Origin: Rhodobacter sp.
GTDB lineage: Bacteria > Pseudomonadota > Alphaproteobacteria > Rhodobacterales > Rhodobacteraceae
Direction: 5' to 3'
DNA: 64,000 nucleotides
NCBI GenBank assembly: GCA_020637515.1
Contig: JACKKG010000001.1
Coordinates: forward strand, 2,944,501 to 3,008,500
This document shows, in pieces, positions 39,164 through 48,406 of this stretch. Numbering within the stretch: position 1 is the first letter of the stretch; the number at the start of each line of letters is the position of its first letter. The position numbers were made by a program, and so were the translations under genes. The notes below the pieces were generated by a model. It made no database searches, was not told where the DNA came from, and saw only the letters and a list, made by a program, of their open reading frames with translations.

Positions 39164-41884
39164 TCAGTCCCTGGACGCGGGCAGAACGGCCGGGAAGCTG
39201 ACCCGGAACGAGGCGCCGCCCTGCCCCGGGACATAGGCGATCTCGCCGCCCAGATTGTGCATGATCTCGCGGCAGATGGCGAGGCCCAGGCCCGCGCCGC
39301 CGGCCTTGTGGGTATCGGTGAGACGGGCGAATTTCTCGAAGATCAGGGCCTGGCTTTTCTTGGGGATGCCCGCACCGTTGTCGGTGAAATCGACACTGAC
39401 GTGCCCGGCGCGCCGGCGCACGGCGATGGTCAGTTCGGGTTCGGCCGCGTCGCAGTATTTGCGCGCGTTCGACAGCACGTTGATGAACACCTGCGTCAGG
39501 CGGCCCGTATCGGTGGTCAGGGCGATCTGTTCGTCCGCGGCCTGGCGCCGGATGGCAAAGCGCCGCTGCGGCTGGACCGAGTTCGACGCCATCAGCGCGC
39601 GGTCGATGAGATCGCCCAGCCGCGCCGACTGGATGTCGAACTTGACCTGACCGTTTTCCAGCACGCTGAGGTCCAGCAGGTCATCAAGCAGCCGCGTCAG
39701 CCGGATCGATTCGTCGTGGATGATGCGTGCGTAGCGGCCGGTTTCCTCGGCCGTCACCTCGTCATCCATGAGGATTTCCGAGAACGCCCGGATCGAGGTC
39801 ATCGGCGTGCGCAATTCGTGGCTGATCTGGCTGAGGAAGCTGTCCTTCTGCACGCTCAGCTTCTGGAGCATCTCGTTCGCCTCGCGCAGTTGGCGGGCGG
39901 TGCGGGCGAGTTCCTCGGACTTGGCTTCGATCTGGGCGGAATGTTCCATGATCTGCGCGGTTTCCGAGGCGACGGCCATCAGGTCATCGACCGTCACCAG
40001 CCGCCCGCCGACGATCTGCGCGATCATCGCGTGCGCGGTCGCCGCGCCGACCGATCCGGCCAGTTCGCGTTCCAGCCGGTCCAGCACCTCTGGCGTGGGG
40101 TCGGGCAGGAAGCCGCCCTTGCCCTGGCGGCGCGCCTCGGCGATGAAGAAGCCCTGCGCCTCGGTCGCGCCGAGGATGCGCTGGGACATCGCCAGCAGGT
40201 CCTCGGCCTCGTTCTCGGCGCCCTCGCGCGACCAGCCTTGCGCGGCGGGGCGGCCCTCGTCGCGGGCGAAGTCGTAGACATTGACGAATTGCGCCGATTG
40301 CACGCGCTCGACCGGGCCGGGAAAGCTGACCAGCGAGCCCAGGATGAAAGCCGCCGCGTTCAGGCTGAGCGACCAGAAAAGCGCGTGCAGGAGCGGGTCC
40401 AGCCCCTCGACCCCGAACAGCGCGTGGGGGCGCAGCCAGGACAGGCCGAAGGGGCCCAGCGCCATGAGATCGGCGCCCAGCACGACGCCCGGACCAAAGG
40501 ACGGCAGGAACAGCGTATAAAGCCAGGTGAGCGCGCCCACCACCAGCCCGGTCGCCGCACCGACCCGGCTGGCGCCGCGCCAGTAGAGCGCGCCGACCAG
40601 CGCCGGCAGCACCTGCGCCATGCCGGCAAAGGCGATCAGGCCGATCGCGGCCAGCGCCCGCGAGCCCCCGGAGACCGCGAAATAGAGATAGCCCAGACCC
40701 AGGATCACCCCGATCGACAGCCGCCGCGCGTTCAGCACCAGCCCGCGCATGTCGCCCGCATCCCGGGCCGGGCCCAGCGCGGCGCGCTGGCGCGAGGCCA
40801 GCCACAACGGCACGACGATATGGTTCGACACCATCGTCGCCAGGGCGATCGCGGCGATGATGACCATCGAGGTCGCGGCCGAGAACCCGCCCAGGAACGC
40901 CAGCATCGCCAGACCGTTCTGCCCCAGCGCGTGCGGCAGGGTCAGCACGAAGAGGTCGGGGTTCGCCCCCTCGGGCAGGCGTTCGAGCCCCAGCACCGCG
41001 ATCGGCAGGACGAACAGGCTCATGCCCAGCAGATAGAGGGGAAAGGCCCAGCTGGCGGTCGCCAGGTGGCTTTCGTCGGAATTCTCGACCACCAACACCT
41101 GGAACATGCGCGGCAAGGTCATGATGGCGACGGCCGACAGAAAGGTCAGCCCCATCCAGCGCCCCGGCTGGATCGCCCAGGCGGGGCGGTCGGCGGCGGC
41201 AATGCGGGCCATGATGTCGGCGGGGCCCTCGGCCAGGCCCCAGACCACCCAGACACCCACCGCCAGCAGCGCGACCATCTTGACGACCGCCTCGACCGCG
41301 ATGGCGGTGACGACGCCGTGGTGCTGTTCGTTGGCGTCCAGATTGCGGGTGCCGAAAAGGATGGTGAACAACGCCAGGCCCGCCGCGACCCACATCGCCA
41401 GTTGCCGCGGCGCCAGCGAGCTTTCGGCGGCAAAGGCGCCAAAGCTGAGGGCGATGGATTGCAGTTGCAGCGCGATATAGGGTGTGGTCGCAAAGACCGC
41501 GAGCAGGGTCACGATGACCCCCACCAGGTTCGATTTGCCATAGCGCGACGAGATCAGGTCCGCGATCGAGGTCACGCGCTGCGCCTTGCCGATGCGCACC
41601 AGTTTCCTGAGCAGCCACCACCAGCCGACGAAGATCAGCGTCGGGCCTATGTAGATCGTCATGAACTCGAGGCCCGAGCGCGCGGCGTAGCCGACCGCGC
41701 CGTAGAATGTCCAGGCCGTGCAATAGACCGACAGCGAGAGCGTGTAGACCAGCGGTGAGCGCAGAAAGCGCGGGCGGCGCCCGGCCTCGCGCAGGGTTTC
41801 GGCGCGGTTCTCGGCCAGCGACGCGATGACGAACAGAAAGACGACATAGCCCAGCGCCGCCGGAACCAGGATGTTGAGGGTCAT
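39164..41884 (-). CDS. Hybrid sodium/solute symporter-histidine kinase (CbrA/CrbS-like)
   Basis: This 906-aa sensor kinase has an N-terminal SSS-family transporter domain of about 13 helices (residues 1-500). A short linker and coiled coil (EHSAQIEAKSEELARTARQL) follow, then a HisKA domain with His689 in ISHELRTPMTSI. The HATPase domain has an N box near NVLSNARKYC, G1 DNGAGIP and G2 GAGLGLAICREI. This architecture is known from CbrA and CrbS, which sense nutrients such as histidine or acetate. Its start overlaps the small membrane protein gene by 4 bases, and a lone receiver gene lies just upstream. No C-terminal receiver is present. Confidence 0.93.
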   Translation of the reverse strand: MTLNILVPAALGYVVFLFVIASLAENRAETLREAGRRPRFLRSPLVYTLSLSVYCTAWTFYGAVGYAARSGLEFMTIYIGPTLIFVGWWWLLRKLVRIGKAQRVTSIADLISSRYGKSNLVGVIVTLLAVFATTPYIALQLQSIALSFGAFAAESSLAPRQLAMWVAAGLALFTILFGTRNLDANEQHHGVVTAIAVEAVVKMVALLAVGVWVVWGLAEGPADIMARIAAADRPAWAIQPGRWMGLTFLSAVAIMTLPRMFQVLVVENSDESHLATASWAFPLYLLGMSLFVLPIAVLGLERLPEGANPDLFVLTLPHALGQNGLAMLAFLGGFSAATSMVIIAAIALATMVSNHIVVPLWLASRQRAALGPARDAGDMRGLVLNARRLSIGVILGLGYLYFAVSGGSRALAAIGLIAFAGMAQVLPALVGALYWRGASRVGAATGLVVGALTWLYTLFLPSFGPGVVLGADLMALGPFGLSWLRPHALFGVEGLDPLLHALFWSLSLNAAAFILGSLVSFPGPVERVQSAQFVNVYDFARDEGRPAAQGWSREGAENEAEDLLAMSQRILGATEAQGFFIAEARRQGKGGFLPDPTPEVLDRLERELAGSVGAATAHAMIAQIVGGRLVTVDDLMAVASETAQIMEHSAQIEAKSEELARTARQLREANEMLQKLSVQKDSFLSQISHELRTPMTSIRAFSEILMDDEVTAEETGRYARIIHDESIRLTRLLDDLLDLSVLENGQVKFDIQSARLGDLIDRALMASNSVQPQRRFAIRRQAADEQIALTTDTGRLTQVFINVLSNARKYCDAAEPELTIAVRRRAGHVSVDFTDNGAGIPKKSQALIFEKFARLTDTHKAGGAGLGLAICREIMHNLGGEIAYVPGQGGASFRVSFPAVLPASRD

Positions 41885-42183
41885 GGCCCCTCGTCCCCGG
41901 TCGCACCCGCGGGCGGCGTCGGGACCTGGTCACGCCGCAACGCCCCGCGCAGCGGGCGCGCCAGCAGGGCGGCAACCGCGACCAGCACGAACCAAAGCGC
42001 GAAAAGATAGATCGCCTCGGCGGCGGTGCCGGTCTGGGTGGCATCGGGCCCGCCCCGGGTCCACAGCACCGGCAGCAGGACCAGCACGAAGCCCGCGACC
42101 GGCAGGATGCGCGCGCCGTCCATGATGCGGCGCCGGCGATAGGTCGCGCGTTCCAGGAACAGCGGGGCGCGGGGCGGCTTCAT
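41881..42183 (-). CDS. Small two-helix membrane protein between receiver and kinase genes
   Basis: This 100-aa protein has two clear hydrophobic segments (ILPVAGFVLVLLPVLW and AIYLFALWFVLVAVAALLA) separated by a short polar loop. It ends in a basic then proline-rich tail. I do not recognise the family. Its stop overlaps the kinase start by 4 bases, and the receiver gene stop is 4 bases upstream of its start. It is therefore an integral part of the signalling operon, perhaps an accessory to the transporter-like sensor (inference). Confidence 0.75.
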   Translation of the reverse strand: MKPPRAPLFLERATYRRRRIMDGARILPVAGFVLVLLPVLWTRGGPDATQTGTAAEAIYLFALWFVLVAVAALLARPLRGALRRDQVPTPPAGATGDEGP

Positions 42184-42187
42184 CGCC

Positions 42188-42619
42188 TCAGACCCCCACC
42201 AGTTGCCGCACCGAGGCCAGGAGTTCGGCATTGGCGAACGGTTTGGCCATGAACAGCGAGGCCCCGGCCCCCAGCGCCATGTCGCGCGCCGCGTGTCCGC
42301 CGCGGGCCGTCAGCAGGATCACCGGCAAGGCGGCGCTGGCCGGCCGGGCGCGCAGGGCGCGCAGGATGTCCAGGCCGCTGACGCCGGGCAGCATCAGGTC
42401 CAGGATCACCAGGTCGGGCGCCAGGTCGTTCACCGCCTGAAGCGCGCCGTGGCCCGTGTTCATCACCGTCACGGTCCAGCCGTCGCGGCGCAGGATGAAG
42501 CGGATCGCCTCGGAGATGTTGGGCTCGTCCTCGACCACCAGCACGCGGCGCCCGGCGCCGTGCCCGTCCCCCTTGCCCGCGACGGGACTGTCGGGCGCTC
42601 CACTGCCGTCCTCGGCCAT
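42188..42619 (-). CDS. Single-domain response regulator
   Basis: This 143-aa receiver domain has the acidic pair in VLVVEDEP (residues 27-33), phospho-acceptor Asp74 in VILDLMLPG, Thr in LLTARG and Lys in FMAKPF. There is no output domain. The first 20 residues are a polar Gly/Asp-rich extension. It is probably phosphorylated by the kinase encoded two genes downstream. The absence of a DNA-binding domain suggests signalling through protein contact or an unlinked partner. Confidence 0.9.
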   Translation of the reverse strand: MAEDGSGAPDSPVAGKGDGHGAGRRVLVVEDEPNISEAIRFILRRDGWTVTVMNTGHGALQAVNDLAPDLVILDLMLPGVSGLDILRALRARPASAALPVILLTARGGHAARDMALGAGASLFMAKPFANAELLASVRQLVGV

Positions 42620-42729
42620 GCGCTGGTTCCCCCCTGCCCTGGGATCGCCCGAAAGCGCCCCTCCGCGCCGACTATCGCGTCAAATCACGATCCTGTCAAA
42701 GGCCGCGGTCGGCGCGATCGCGGGGCCCG

Positions 42730-44082
42730 TCAGGCGCCGATGATCGAGGGTTCGCGCCGGGCCGCGCAGCCCGCGCGCGGGCAGATGCGGCAGCTCGATC
42801 CAAGGGCGAGCGCGGGCTCTTCGCCGCCCGTCTCGCCAAGGGCCGAGGCCGGGGTCAGCAGCATCGCGGCCTCCCACACCACGGGCGGCTCGAAGCGCAG
42901 CGGATCGCGGGCACCGGCGATCGCATGGGCGACGAACCGGGCGGGCGGCCGGCCGGCGAATTCCACCTGGGCGCGCAACGGGCGCTCGGGTTGCACCAGC
43001 GCTTGATAGAGCGGCCACAGCGGGCAGGCCCCGCCAAATCGCGGCAGGGCGAACCCCTCGACCGGGCGGCGGAAGATCAGCGTGCCCGATCCGTCGCAAA
43101 CCGCCAGCCCGAAACGCGGCACGCCGGCCGCGGGTGGCAAGGTCGCCAGGCGGCGGAACACCTGCGCCAGGCTGGCGCCGAACTGGCGCGCCAGGACCTC
43201 GGGGGCGAAGACCGCGCCCGGCGCGAACATCGCGGTCAGCGCGGGCATCAGCCGGTCCAGCGGCAGCGCGCGGGCGTCGGCATGGGCGCGCCTGAGCCAA
43301 TCCCCGGCCAGCGCCCGCGACGCCGCCGAGGCCAGCTCGGCCTGCCCCGCCGTCAGCCGCGACCAGTCCGGGGTGTCCGCGCCTCCGTTGGCACCGCCCG
43401 CGCCGTGATCCTCGACCGCTTCGACGTGGAAACCCTGCCGTTCCAGCCAGCTTTCCAGCTCCTCTTGCGGCGCGGCCAGGCCGGTCTCTTCGCCCGAGGT
43501 GTCGAGATAGGCCACCAGCGCCTCGGCGGCGGTGGCCAGGCGCACCGAATCCGCGTGCACGTTGGCGTGGAACCGCGCGCGCCACTCCGGGGCGAGATCC
43601 TCGGACTCGGCCAGGATCGCCGCGGTCGATTGCACCGCCGTCACCGCCGAGACGATCTCGTGCAGGGCGGCCGACAGGTTGGGGTCGTGCGCCATGCGGT
43701 CGGACAGGCGGCCGATGGTCCGCTCGTGCCCCTCGGCGCGGGCGTGCAATTGCGCAAGCAAGGCCGCCCAGCCCGGGAACCGGCCGACGAATTCCTCGGC
43801 CCGGTCGGTCTCGGGGGGGGCGTCGGGTGCGGCGCGGGCGGTCGCCGCGCGCAGGGATTCGACCAGCGCGCCACCGGCGGATTCGTCCAGCGCCTCGGGC
43901 GGGATCGACAGCGCGCGGGCGATCGCGTCCAGGATACGCGGGCTTGCCCGGCGGCGGTTGTGTTCGATCAGGTTCAGATAGGACGGCGAAACCCCGGCCA
44001 GCCGCGCCAGATCGGCCTGCCCGATCCGCCGCGCCGTGCGCAGCGAGCGGATGCGCGATCCCGACAGCGCGGATTTGGGCAT
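42730..44082 (-). CDS. ScfR-type (short-chain fatty acyl) XRE regulator
   Basis: This 450-aa protein has an N-terminal XRE HTH (IRSLRTARRIGQADLARLAG then VSPSYLNLIEHNRRRASPRI). The long C-terminal region is like RamB/MccR/PccR regulators, which sense acyl-CoA status. It ends with a cysteine cluster (SSCRICPRAGCAARREPS) typical of the family. The usual middle IrrE-like zinc motif is not clear here. It lies 110 bp upstream of the receiver gene on the same strand and is divergent from accB, suggesting a link to acetate, propionate or malonyl-CoA metabolism. Confidence 0.8.
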   Translation of the reverse strand: MPKSALSGSRIRSLRTARRIGQADLARLAGVSPSYLNLIEHNRRRASPRILDAIARALSIPPEALDESAGGALVESLRAATARAAPDAPPETDRAEEFVGRFPGWAALLAQLHARAEGHERTIGRLSDRMAHDPNLSAALHEIVSAVTAVQSTAAILAESEDLAPEWRARFHANVHADSVRLATAAEALVAYLDTSGEETGLAAPQEELESWLERQGFHVEAVEDHGAGGANGGADTPDWSRLTAGQAELASAASRALAGDWLRRAHADARALPLDRLMPALTAMFAPGAVFAPEVLARQFGASLAQVFRRLATLPPAAGVPRFGLAVCDGSGTLIFRRPVEGFALPRFGGACPLWPLYQALVQPERPLRAQVEFAGRPPARFVAHAIAGARDPLRFEPPVVWEAAMLLTPASALGETGGEEPALALGSSCRICPRAGCAARREPSIIGA

Positions 44083-44181
44083 GGGACTTGTCTCCGGGTT
44101 CGGCCTGTTACACCATGGGGCCGCCGCACAGGCAAGCGGCACGGCGCGCGCCGGGGCGTCCGGGCGGCGGGCGAATGGCAC

Positions 44182-44210
44182 TTTTCAGGCGCCGGGGGCT
44201 GACGTATAAC
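44182..44210 (+). promoter_or_regulatory. Candidate accB promoter
   Basis: TTTTCA (44182-44187) and TATAAC (44205-44210) are separated by 17 bases and lie 75 bp upstream of the accB start. The -10 is good and the -35 moderate. Confidence 0.4.
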
Positions 44211-44284
44211 CCCGCGGCACACCGCAGACGATGCACGGGCGGCACCCCAAGGGACCCGTTGCCGCCAGCTCAACGAGGATGTCC

Positions 44285-44779
44285 ATGAGCAAAGATCACA
44301 CCACCGCAGACGTGGCCTTCATCCAGGCCCTCGCCGAACTTCTGAACGCCAACGATCTGAGCGAGATCTCGGTCAAGCGCGAATACGGCGAGAACGACAC
44401 GCTCAACGTCAAGGTGGCGAAGCATGTCCAGATGATCGCCGCGCCGGCACCCGCTGCCTATGGCGCGCCCATGGCGGCGCCGGCTGCCGCCCCGGCCCCG
44501 GCCCAGGCCGCCGCCGCACCCGCCAGCGCCGACCCCGCGGAACATCCGGGCGCCGTCCCCTCGCCCATGGTCGGCACCGCCTATCTGGCGCCCGAACCCG
44601 GCGCCGAGGTCTTTGTCAAGGTGGGCCAGCAGGTCAATGCCGGCGAGACCTTGCTCATCATCGAGGCGATGAAGACGATGAACCACATCCCCGCGCCGTT
44701 TTCGGGCACGGTGAAGCGCATCCTCGTGACGGATGGCACGCCGGTCGAATTCGGCGCGCCCCTGATGATCCTCGAATAA
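44285..44779 (+). CDS. accB: Biotin carboxyl carrier protein of acetyl-CoA carboxylase
   Basis: This 164-aa protein has an N-terminal helical region ([20 protein letters not shown]), an Ala/Pro-rich hinge (about 52-85) and a C-terminal biotinyl domain. The biotin attachment motif is [11 protein letters not shown] with Lys130, 34 residues from the C-terminus. EAMKT is a common variant of EAMKM. It shuttles CO2 between AccC and AccAD in malonyl-CoA synthesis. ATG 44285 is favoured over ATG 44279 because the GAGG sequence then has normal spacing. Confidence 0.95.
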   Translation: MSKDHTTADVAFIQALAELLNANDLSEISVKREYGENDTLNVKVAKHVQMIAAPAPAAYGAPMAAPAAAPAPAQAAAAPASADPAEHPGAVPSPMVGTAYLAPEPGAEVFVKVGQQVNAGETLLIIEAMKTMNHIPAPFSGTVKRILVTDGTPVEFGAPLMILE

Positions 44780-44789
44780 GGACCGCCCG

Positions 44790-46136
44790 ATGTTCGACAA
44801 GATCCTCATCGCGAACCGGGGCGAGATCGCGCTGCGCGTGATCCGCGCCTGCCGCGAGATGGGCATCGCATCGGTCGCGGTGCATTCGACCGCCGACGCC
44901 GACGCGATGCATGTGCGCATGGCCGACGAGGCGATCTGCATCGGCCCTGCGCCCTCGGTGGACAGCTACCTGCACATGCCCGCGATCATCTCGGCCTGCG
45001 AGATCACCGGCGCGCAGGCGATCCATCCGGGCTATGGCTTCCTGTCCGAGAACGCCAATTTCGTGCAGATGGTCGAGGACCACGGCCTGACCTTCATCGG
45101 CCCGCGCGCGGAACACATCCGCATGATGGGCGACAAGATCACCGCCAAGGAAACCGCCAAGGCGTTGGGGATCCCGGTGGTGCCGGGCTCCGAGGGGGGC
45201 GTGCCCGACATCGAGACCGCGCGCAAGGTCGCCGGCGGCATGGGCTATCCGGTCATCATCAAGGCCACCGCCGGCGGTGGTGGACGCGGCATGAAGGTCG
45301 CGAAATCCGAGGCCGACATCGAAGTCGCGTTCCGCACCGCGCGCTCCGAGGCCAAGGCGGCCTTCGGCAATGACGAGGTCTATATCGAGAAATACCTCCA
45401 GCGCCCGCGCCACATCGAGATCCAGGTGTTCGGCGACGGCAAGGGCAACGCGGTGCACCTGGGCGAGCGCGACTGCTCGTTGCAGCGCCGCCACCAGAAG
45501 GTGCTGGAGGAGGCGCCCGGCCCCGTCATCACCGATGCGCAGCGCGCCGAGATCGGTGCGATCTGCGCCAACGCGATCGGCAAGATGCAATATGCGGGCG
45601 CCGGCACGATCGAATTCCTGTTCGAGGATGGCGCCTTCTATTTCATCGAGATGAACACCCGCCTGCAGGTCGAGCACCCGGTGACCGAGGCGATCTACGG
45701 TGTCGATCTGGTGCGCGAGCAGATCATGGTGGCGTCGGGCAACACGCTGTCGTTTCGCCAGCAGGATCTGGAAATCCGCGGTCACGCGATCGAGGTGCGT
45801 CTGAACGCCGAGAAGCTGCCGAACTTCACCCCCTCGCCGGGCCGCGTGGCGACCTTTCACGCGCCGGGCGGGCTGGGCGTGCGGATGGATTCGGCGCTTT
45901 ATTCCGGCTATCGCATCCCGCCCTATTACGACAGCCTGATCGGCAAGCTGATCGTGCACGGCCGCGACCGGCCCGAGGCGCTGGCAAGGCTGCGGCGCGC
46001 GCTGGGGGAGTTGATCATCGACGGCATCGACACGACGGTGCCGCTGTTCTTTGCGCTGCTGGACAACGAGTCCGTGCTGCGGGGCGAATACAACATCCAC
46101 TGGCTGGAGAAGTTCCTGGCCAATGAGGCGGGTTGA
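44790..46136 (+). CDS. accC: Biotin carboxylase subunit of acetyl-CoA carboxylase
   Basis: This 448-aa ATP-grasp enzyme carboxylates biotin on AccB. It starts [20 protein letters not shown]. The glycine-rich ATP loop is [14 protein letters not shown], followed by [18 protein letters not shown], the [16 protein letters not shown] motif and [11 protein letters not shown]. Length 448 is standard. It lies 10 bp after accB in an operon, with two hairpins of the class A repeat as terminator. Confidence 0.97.
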   Translation: MFDKILIANRGEIALRVIRACREMGIASVAVHSTADADAMHVRMADEAICIGPAPSVDSYLHMPAIISACEITGAQAIHPGYGFLSENANFVQMVEDHGLTFIGPRAEHIRMMGDKITAKETAKALGIPVVPGSEGGVPDIETARKVAGGMGYPVIIKATAGGGGRGMKVAKSEADIEVAFRTARSEAKAAFGNDEVYIEKYLQRPRHIEIQVFGDGKGNAVHLGERDCSLQRRHQKVLEEAPGPVITDAQRAEIGAICANAIGKMQYAGAGTIEFLFEDGAFYFIEMNTRLQVEHPVTEAIYGVDLVREQIMVASGNTLSFRQQDLEIRGHAIEVRLNAEKLPNFTPSPGRVATFHAPGGLGVRMDSALYSGYRIPPYYDSLIGKLIVHGRDRPEALARLRRALGELIIDGIDTTVPLFFALLDNESVLRGEYNIHWLEKFLANEAG

Positions 46137-46140
46137 CGGA

Positions 46141-46235
46141 GGCGGCGGGGGGCTGCCGCCCCCCGCACCCCCTGCCCAAGGGGGTTTTCCACCCCCTTGG
46201 ATCCCCCGAGGATATTTCCGGCACAAAGAAGACGG
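46141..46235 (+). repeat. Composite intergenic repeat, class A tail (copy 3)
   Basis: A GGGGGG/CCCCCC hairpin (46147-46164) and a perfect CCAAGGGGG/CCCCCTTGG stem (46176-46200) precede the tail GAGGATATTTCCGGCACAAA then GAAG (46208-46231). It matches, in inverse orientation, the copy at 53011-53105 over almost its whole length. It probably terminates accBC. Confidence 0.7.
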
Positions 46236-46246
46236 GGCGCGCGCCC

Positions 46247-46915
46247 ATGCGATTGACGCCTGAGCTGGTTCTGCGTGCCTATGCCGGCGGCGTGTTTCCG
46301 ATGGCCGAGACCGCGCAGGCGACCGAGATACACTGGTTCGAGCCCAGGCGCCGGGGCGTGATGCCGCTGGACGGGTTTCACATCGCCCGCAGTCTGCGCC
46401 GGACGCGGCGGCGCGGCGGCTTCCGGTTTCGCTGCGACGGCGATTTCGGCGGTGTCGTGGCGGCTTGCGCGGATCGGCCCGAGACCTGGATCAACGCCGA
46501 CATCGAACGGGTGTTCCTGGAGTTGCACGCGCTCGGCCTGGCGCATTCGATCGAGGTTCTGTGCCCCGATGGCCGGTTGGCGGGCGGGGTCTACGGGTTG
46601 GCGATGGGTGGGGCGTTCTTTGCCGAAAGCATGGTCAGCCGGGTCACGGGCGGCTCGAAGATGGCGCTGGCCGAATTGGTCGCGCGGCTTGTTCGCGGCG
46701 GCTACCGGCTGATGGACACGCAGTATCTGACGCCGCACCTGGCGTCCCTGGGCGGGGTCGAGATCGCGCGCGCCGACTATCGCCGGCGGCTGGCCGAGGC
46801 GCTGGCCACGCCCGCCGATGCTGCGCACGCCTTTGCCCGCACCAATCCCGAGGCCCCGGACGGCGCCTTCTGGTCAGAGGAACCTGTGGATCGGAAGATG
46901 CCCGATCAGCCATGA
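46247..46915 (+). CDS. aat: Leucyl/phenylalanyl-tRNA-protein transferase
   Basis: This 222-aa enzyme adds Leu or Phe to N-terminal Arg/Lys of proteins, marking them for ClpAP (N-degron pathway). It starts MRLTPELVLRAYAGGVFPMA, followed by IHWFEPRRRGVMPLDGF, GLAHSIEVL, GGVYGLAMGGAFFAESM and a late MDTQYLTPHLASLG. The start is the ATG at 46247, directly after the repeat; the longer frame through the repeat is not coding. Its 3' end overlaps the convergent phospholipase-D gene by 42 bp. Confidence 0.93.
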   Translation: MRLTPELVLRAYAGGVFPMAETAQATEIHWFEPRRRGVMPLDGFHIARSLRRTRRRGGFRFRCDGDFGGVVAACADRPETWINADIERVFLELHALGLAHSIEVLCPDGRLAGGVYGLAMGGAFFAESMVSRVTGGSKMALAELVARLVRGGYRLMDTQYLTPHLASLGGVEIARADYRRRLAEALATPADAAHAFARTNPEAPDGAFWSEEPVDRKMPDQP

Positions 46916-48406
46916 GATCGCCCGCCGGGCGGTGGTGCTCTGGGGTTCCAGGTGGGTCCGTTCGGCGGCACCGCGCGACCATTGCGGGCGGGTCCCGTCG
47001 AGACCGACCTCCCAGGCGCAGGCCGGGCGGGTCAGGTCGTTGAAGATCGCTTCGAGGTCGGCAACCAGCACGGGATCGGCAAAGGTGATGCCCAGTTCGG
47101 TGTTCAGAAAGGCCGAACGCAGGTCGAAGTTGAACGAGCCCACGAAGGCCCGGGCGCCATCGACCACGAAGGCCTTGGAATGCAGCATCCGGTCAGGCCC
47201 CTGATAGGTGGACACCTCGAAGATGCGCACGCCCTCGGCGAGCAGGCGCGCGCGGTACCAGCGATAGGCGCCGTAGACCAGCAGATTGTCGGCCAGTGCC
47301 AGCCCGTTGGTGACCACGTGCACCTGCACGCCGCGCCGTTGCAGGGCGATCAATGCGCGCAGCCCCTGCACGCCCGGCACGAAATACGGGGTCATGATGC
47401 GCAACTCGCGTTCGGCGGATTGCAGCAGTGGCAGCAAGGCCTCGGGCAGCCAGTCGGCGCGCCCGGTGCCCAGCGCCTTTTCCGGCGGGTCGCCCAGGAA
47501 GGCGAGCGACCCGGTCCAGCGCAGCCGGTCCAGGGCCAGGACCGTGTCCGCGGCCTGCATCGACGGCAGCGCCAGCACCTCCAGCCGCGCGCGAGTCTCG
47601 GGCGATCGCAAGAACCGCGCGAGCCGCGTGCGGAACCGCTTCAGCCGCGTGCGCTTGCCGGGCCAGAGGGTGCGGATCGGCAGCGCCACGTCGGAGTTCC
47701 AGAAGCGATCGAAGTGGGCCTCGGCCTGACGCAGCACGGGCCCCGCCAGCAGCGCATCGAGGTCGTCATAATCCACCCCGCGGCCCTGCCCGGCGAGGGC
47801 ACCGAAATAGGCGTCGCCGACGTTGCGCCCGCCTGTCATGGCCAGCCGGCCGTCGGTGATCCATAGCTTGCCGTGCATCCGCCTGTTGTAGGGCAGCAGG
47901 GTCAGCACCATTTCCAGCCCGCGCAACAGCCCGCGGTCGCGGCGGCGGATCGGGTTGAACAAGCGCAGTTCGATCCGCGGGTGGCGATCCAGCGCGCGAT
48001 AGACGGGATCGTGGTTCAACACGTTCACGTCATCGAGCAGCATGCGCACCCGCACGCCGCGATCGGCGGCGTCGAGCACCGCCTGCGCCAGCAACCGGCC
48101 GGACAGGTCGTCGTCCCAGATGTAATACAGCAGATCGAGGCTGCGCTCGGCCAGCCGCGCCATGGCGAGACGCAGGGCCAGGGCCTCGGTCTCGGCGGGG
48201 ACCAGGCGGGCCCCCGAAAGGCCGGGATGCGCGGCCTCGGGTCCGTCGAGCAGGGCGTCCAGGGTGGTGTCCCCGGCGGGGGCGAGCGCCCGGGACGGCG
48301 CGCCGCGCCGCAGCTTGGCAAAGCGGCCGGCGGCAAAGAGCGCAGCCAGCGCCAGCGTGCCGGCCAGCGCCAGCGCCAGTGCCAGCCACAGGGGCCAGCC
48401 GCTCAT
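46874..48406 (-). CDS. Phospholipase D-like / cardiolipin synthase-type protein
   Basis: This 510-aa protein has an N-terminal membrane helix (PLWLALALALAGTLALAALF) and two HKD motifs: MHGKLWITDGRLAMTGGRN (His178) and LHSKAFVVDGARAFVGSFN (His409). Two intact HKD motifs place it in the phospholipase D superfamily, most like ClsC-type cardiolipin synthases. It is likely to act at the inner membrane on phosphatidylglycerol or PE. Its start overlaps the stop of the upstream EEP gene by 4 bases. The 42-bp 3' overlap with aat is unusual but both C-termini look normal. Confidence 0.85.
   Translation of the reverse strand: MSGWPLWLALALALAGTLALAALFAAGRFAKLRRGAPSRALAPAGDTTLDALLDGPEAAHPGLSGARLVPAETEALALRLAMARLAERSLDLLYYIWDDDLSGRLLAQAVLDAADRGVRVRMLLDDVNVLNHDPVYRALDRHPRIELRLFNPIRRRDRGLLRGLEMVLTLLPYNRRMHGKLWITDGRLAMTGGRNVGDAYFGALAGQGRGVDYDDLDALLAGPVLRQAEAHFDRFWNSDVALPIRTLWPGKRTRLKRFRTRLARFLRSPETRARLEVLALPSMQAADTVLALDRLRWTGSLAFLGDPPEKALGTGRADWLPEALLPLLQSAERELRIMTPYFVPGVQGLRALIALQRRGVQVHVVTNGLALADNLLVYGAYRWYRARLLAEGVRIFEVSTYQGPDRMLHSKAFVVDGARAFVGSFNFDLRSAFLNTELGITFADPVLVADLEAIFNDLTRPACAWEVGLDGTRPQWSRGAAERTHLEPQSTTARRAISWLIGHLPIHRFL

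Noticed and set aside
39134..41758. 874-aa plus-strand frame opposite the sensor kinase
   Set aside because: Antisense to the kinase with complete H, N and G boxes; composition is low-complexity Arg/Gln/Asp.
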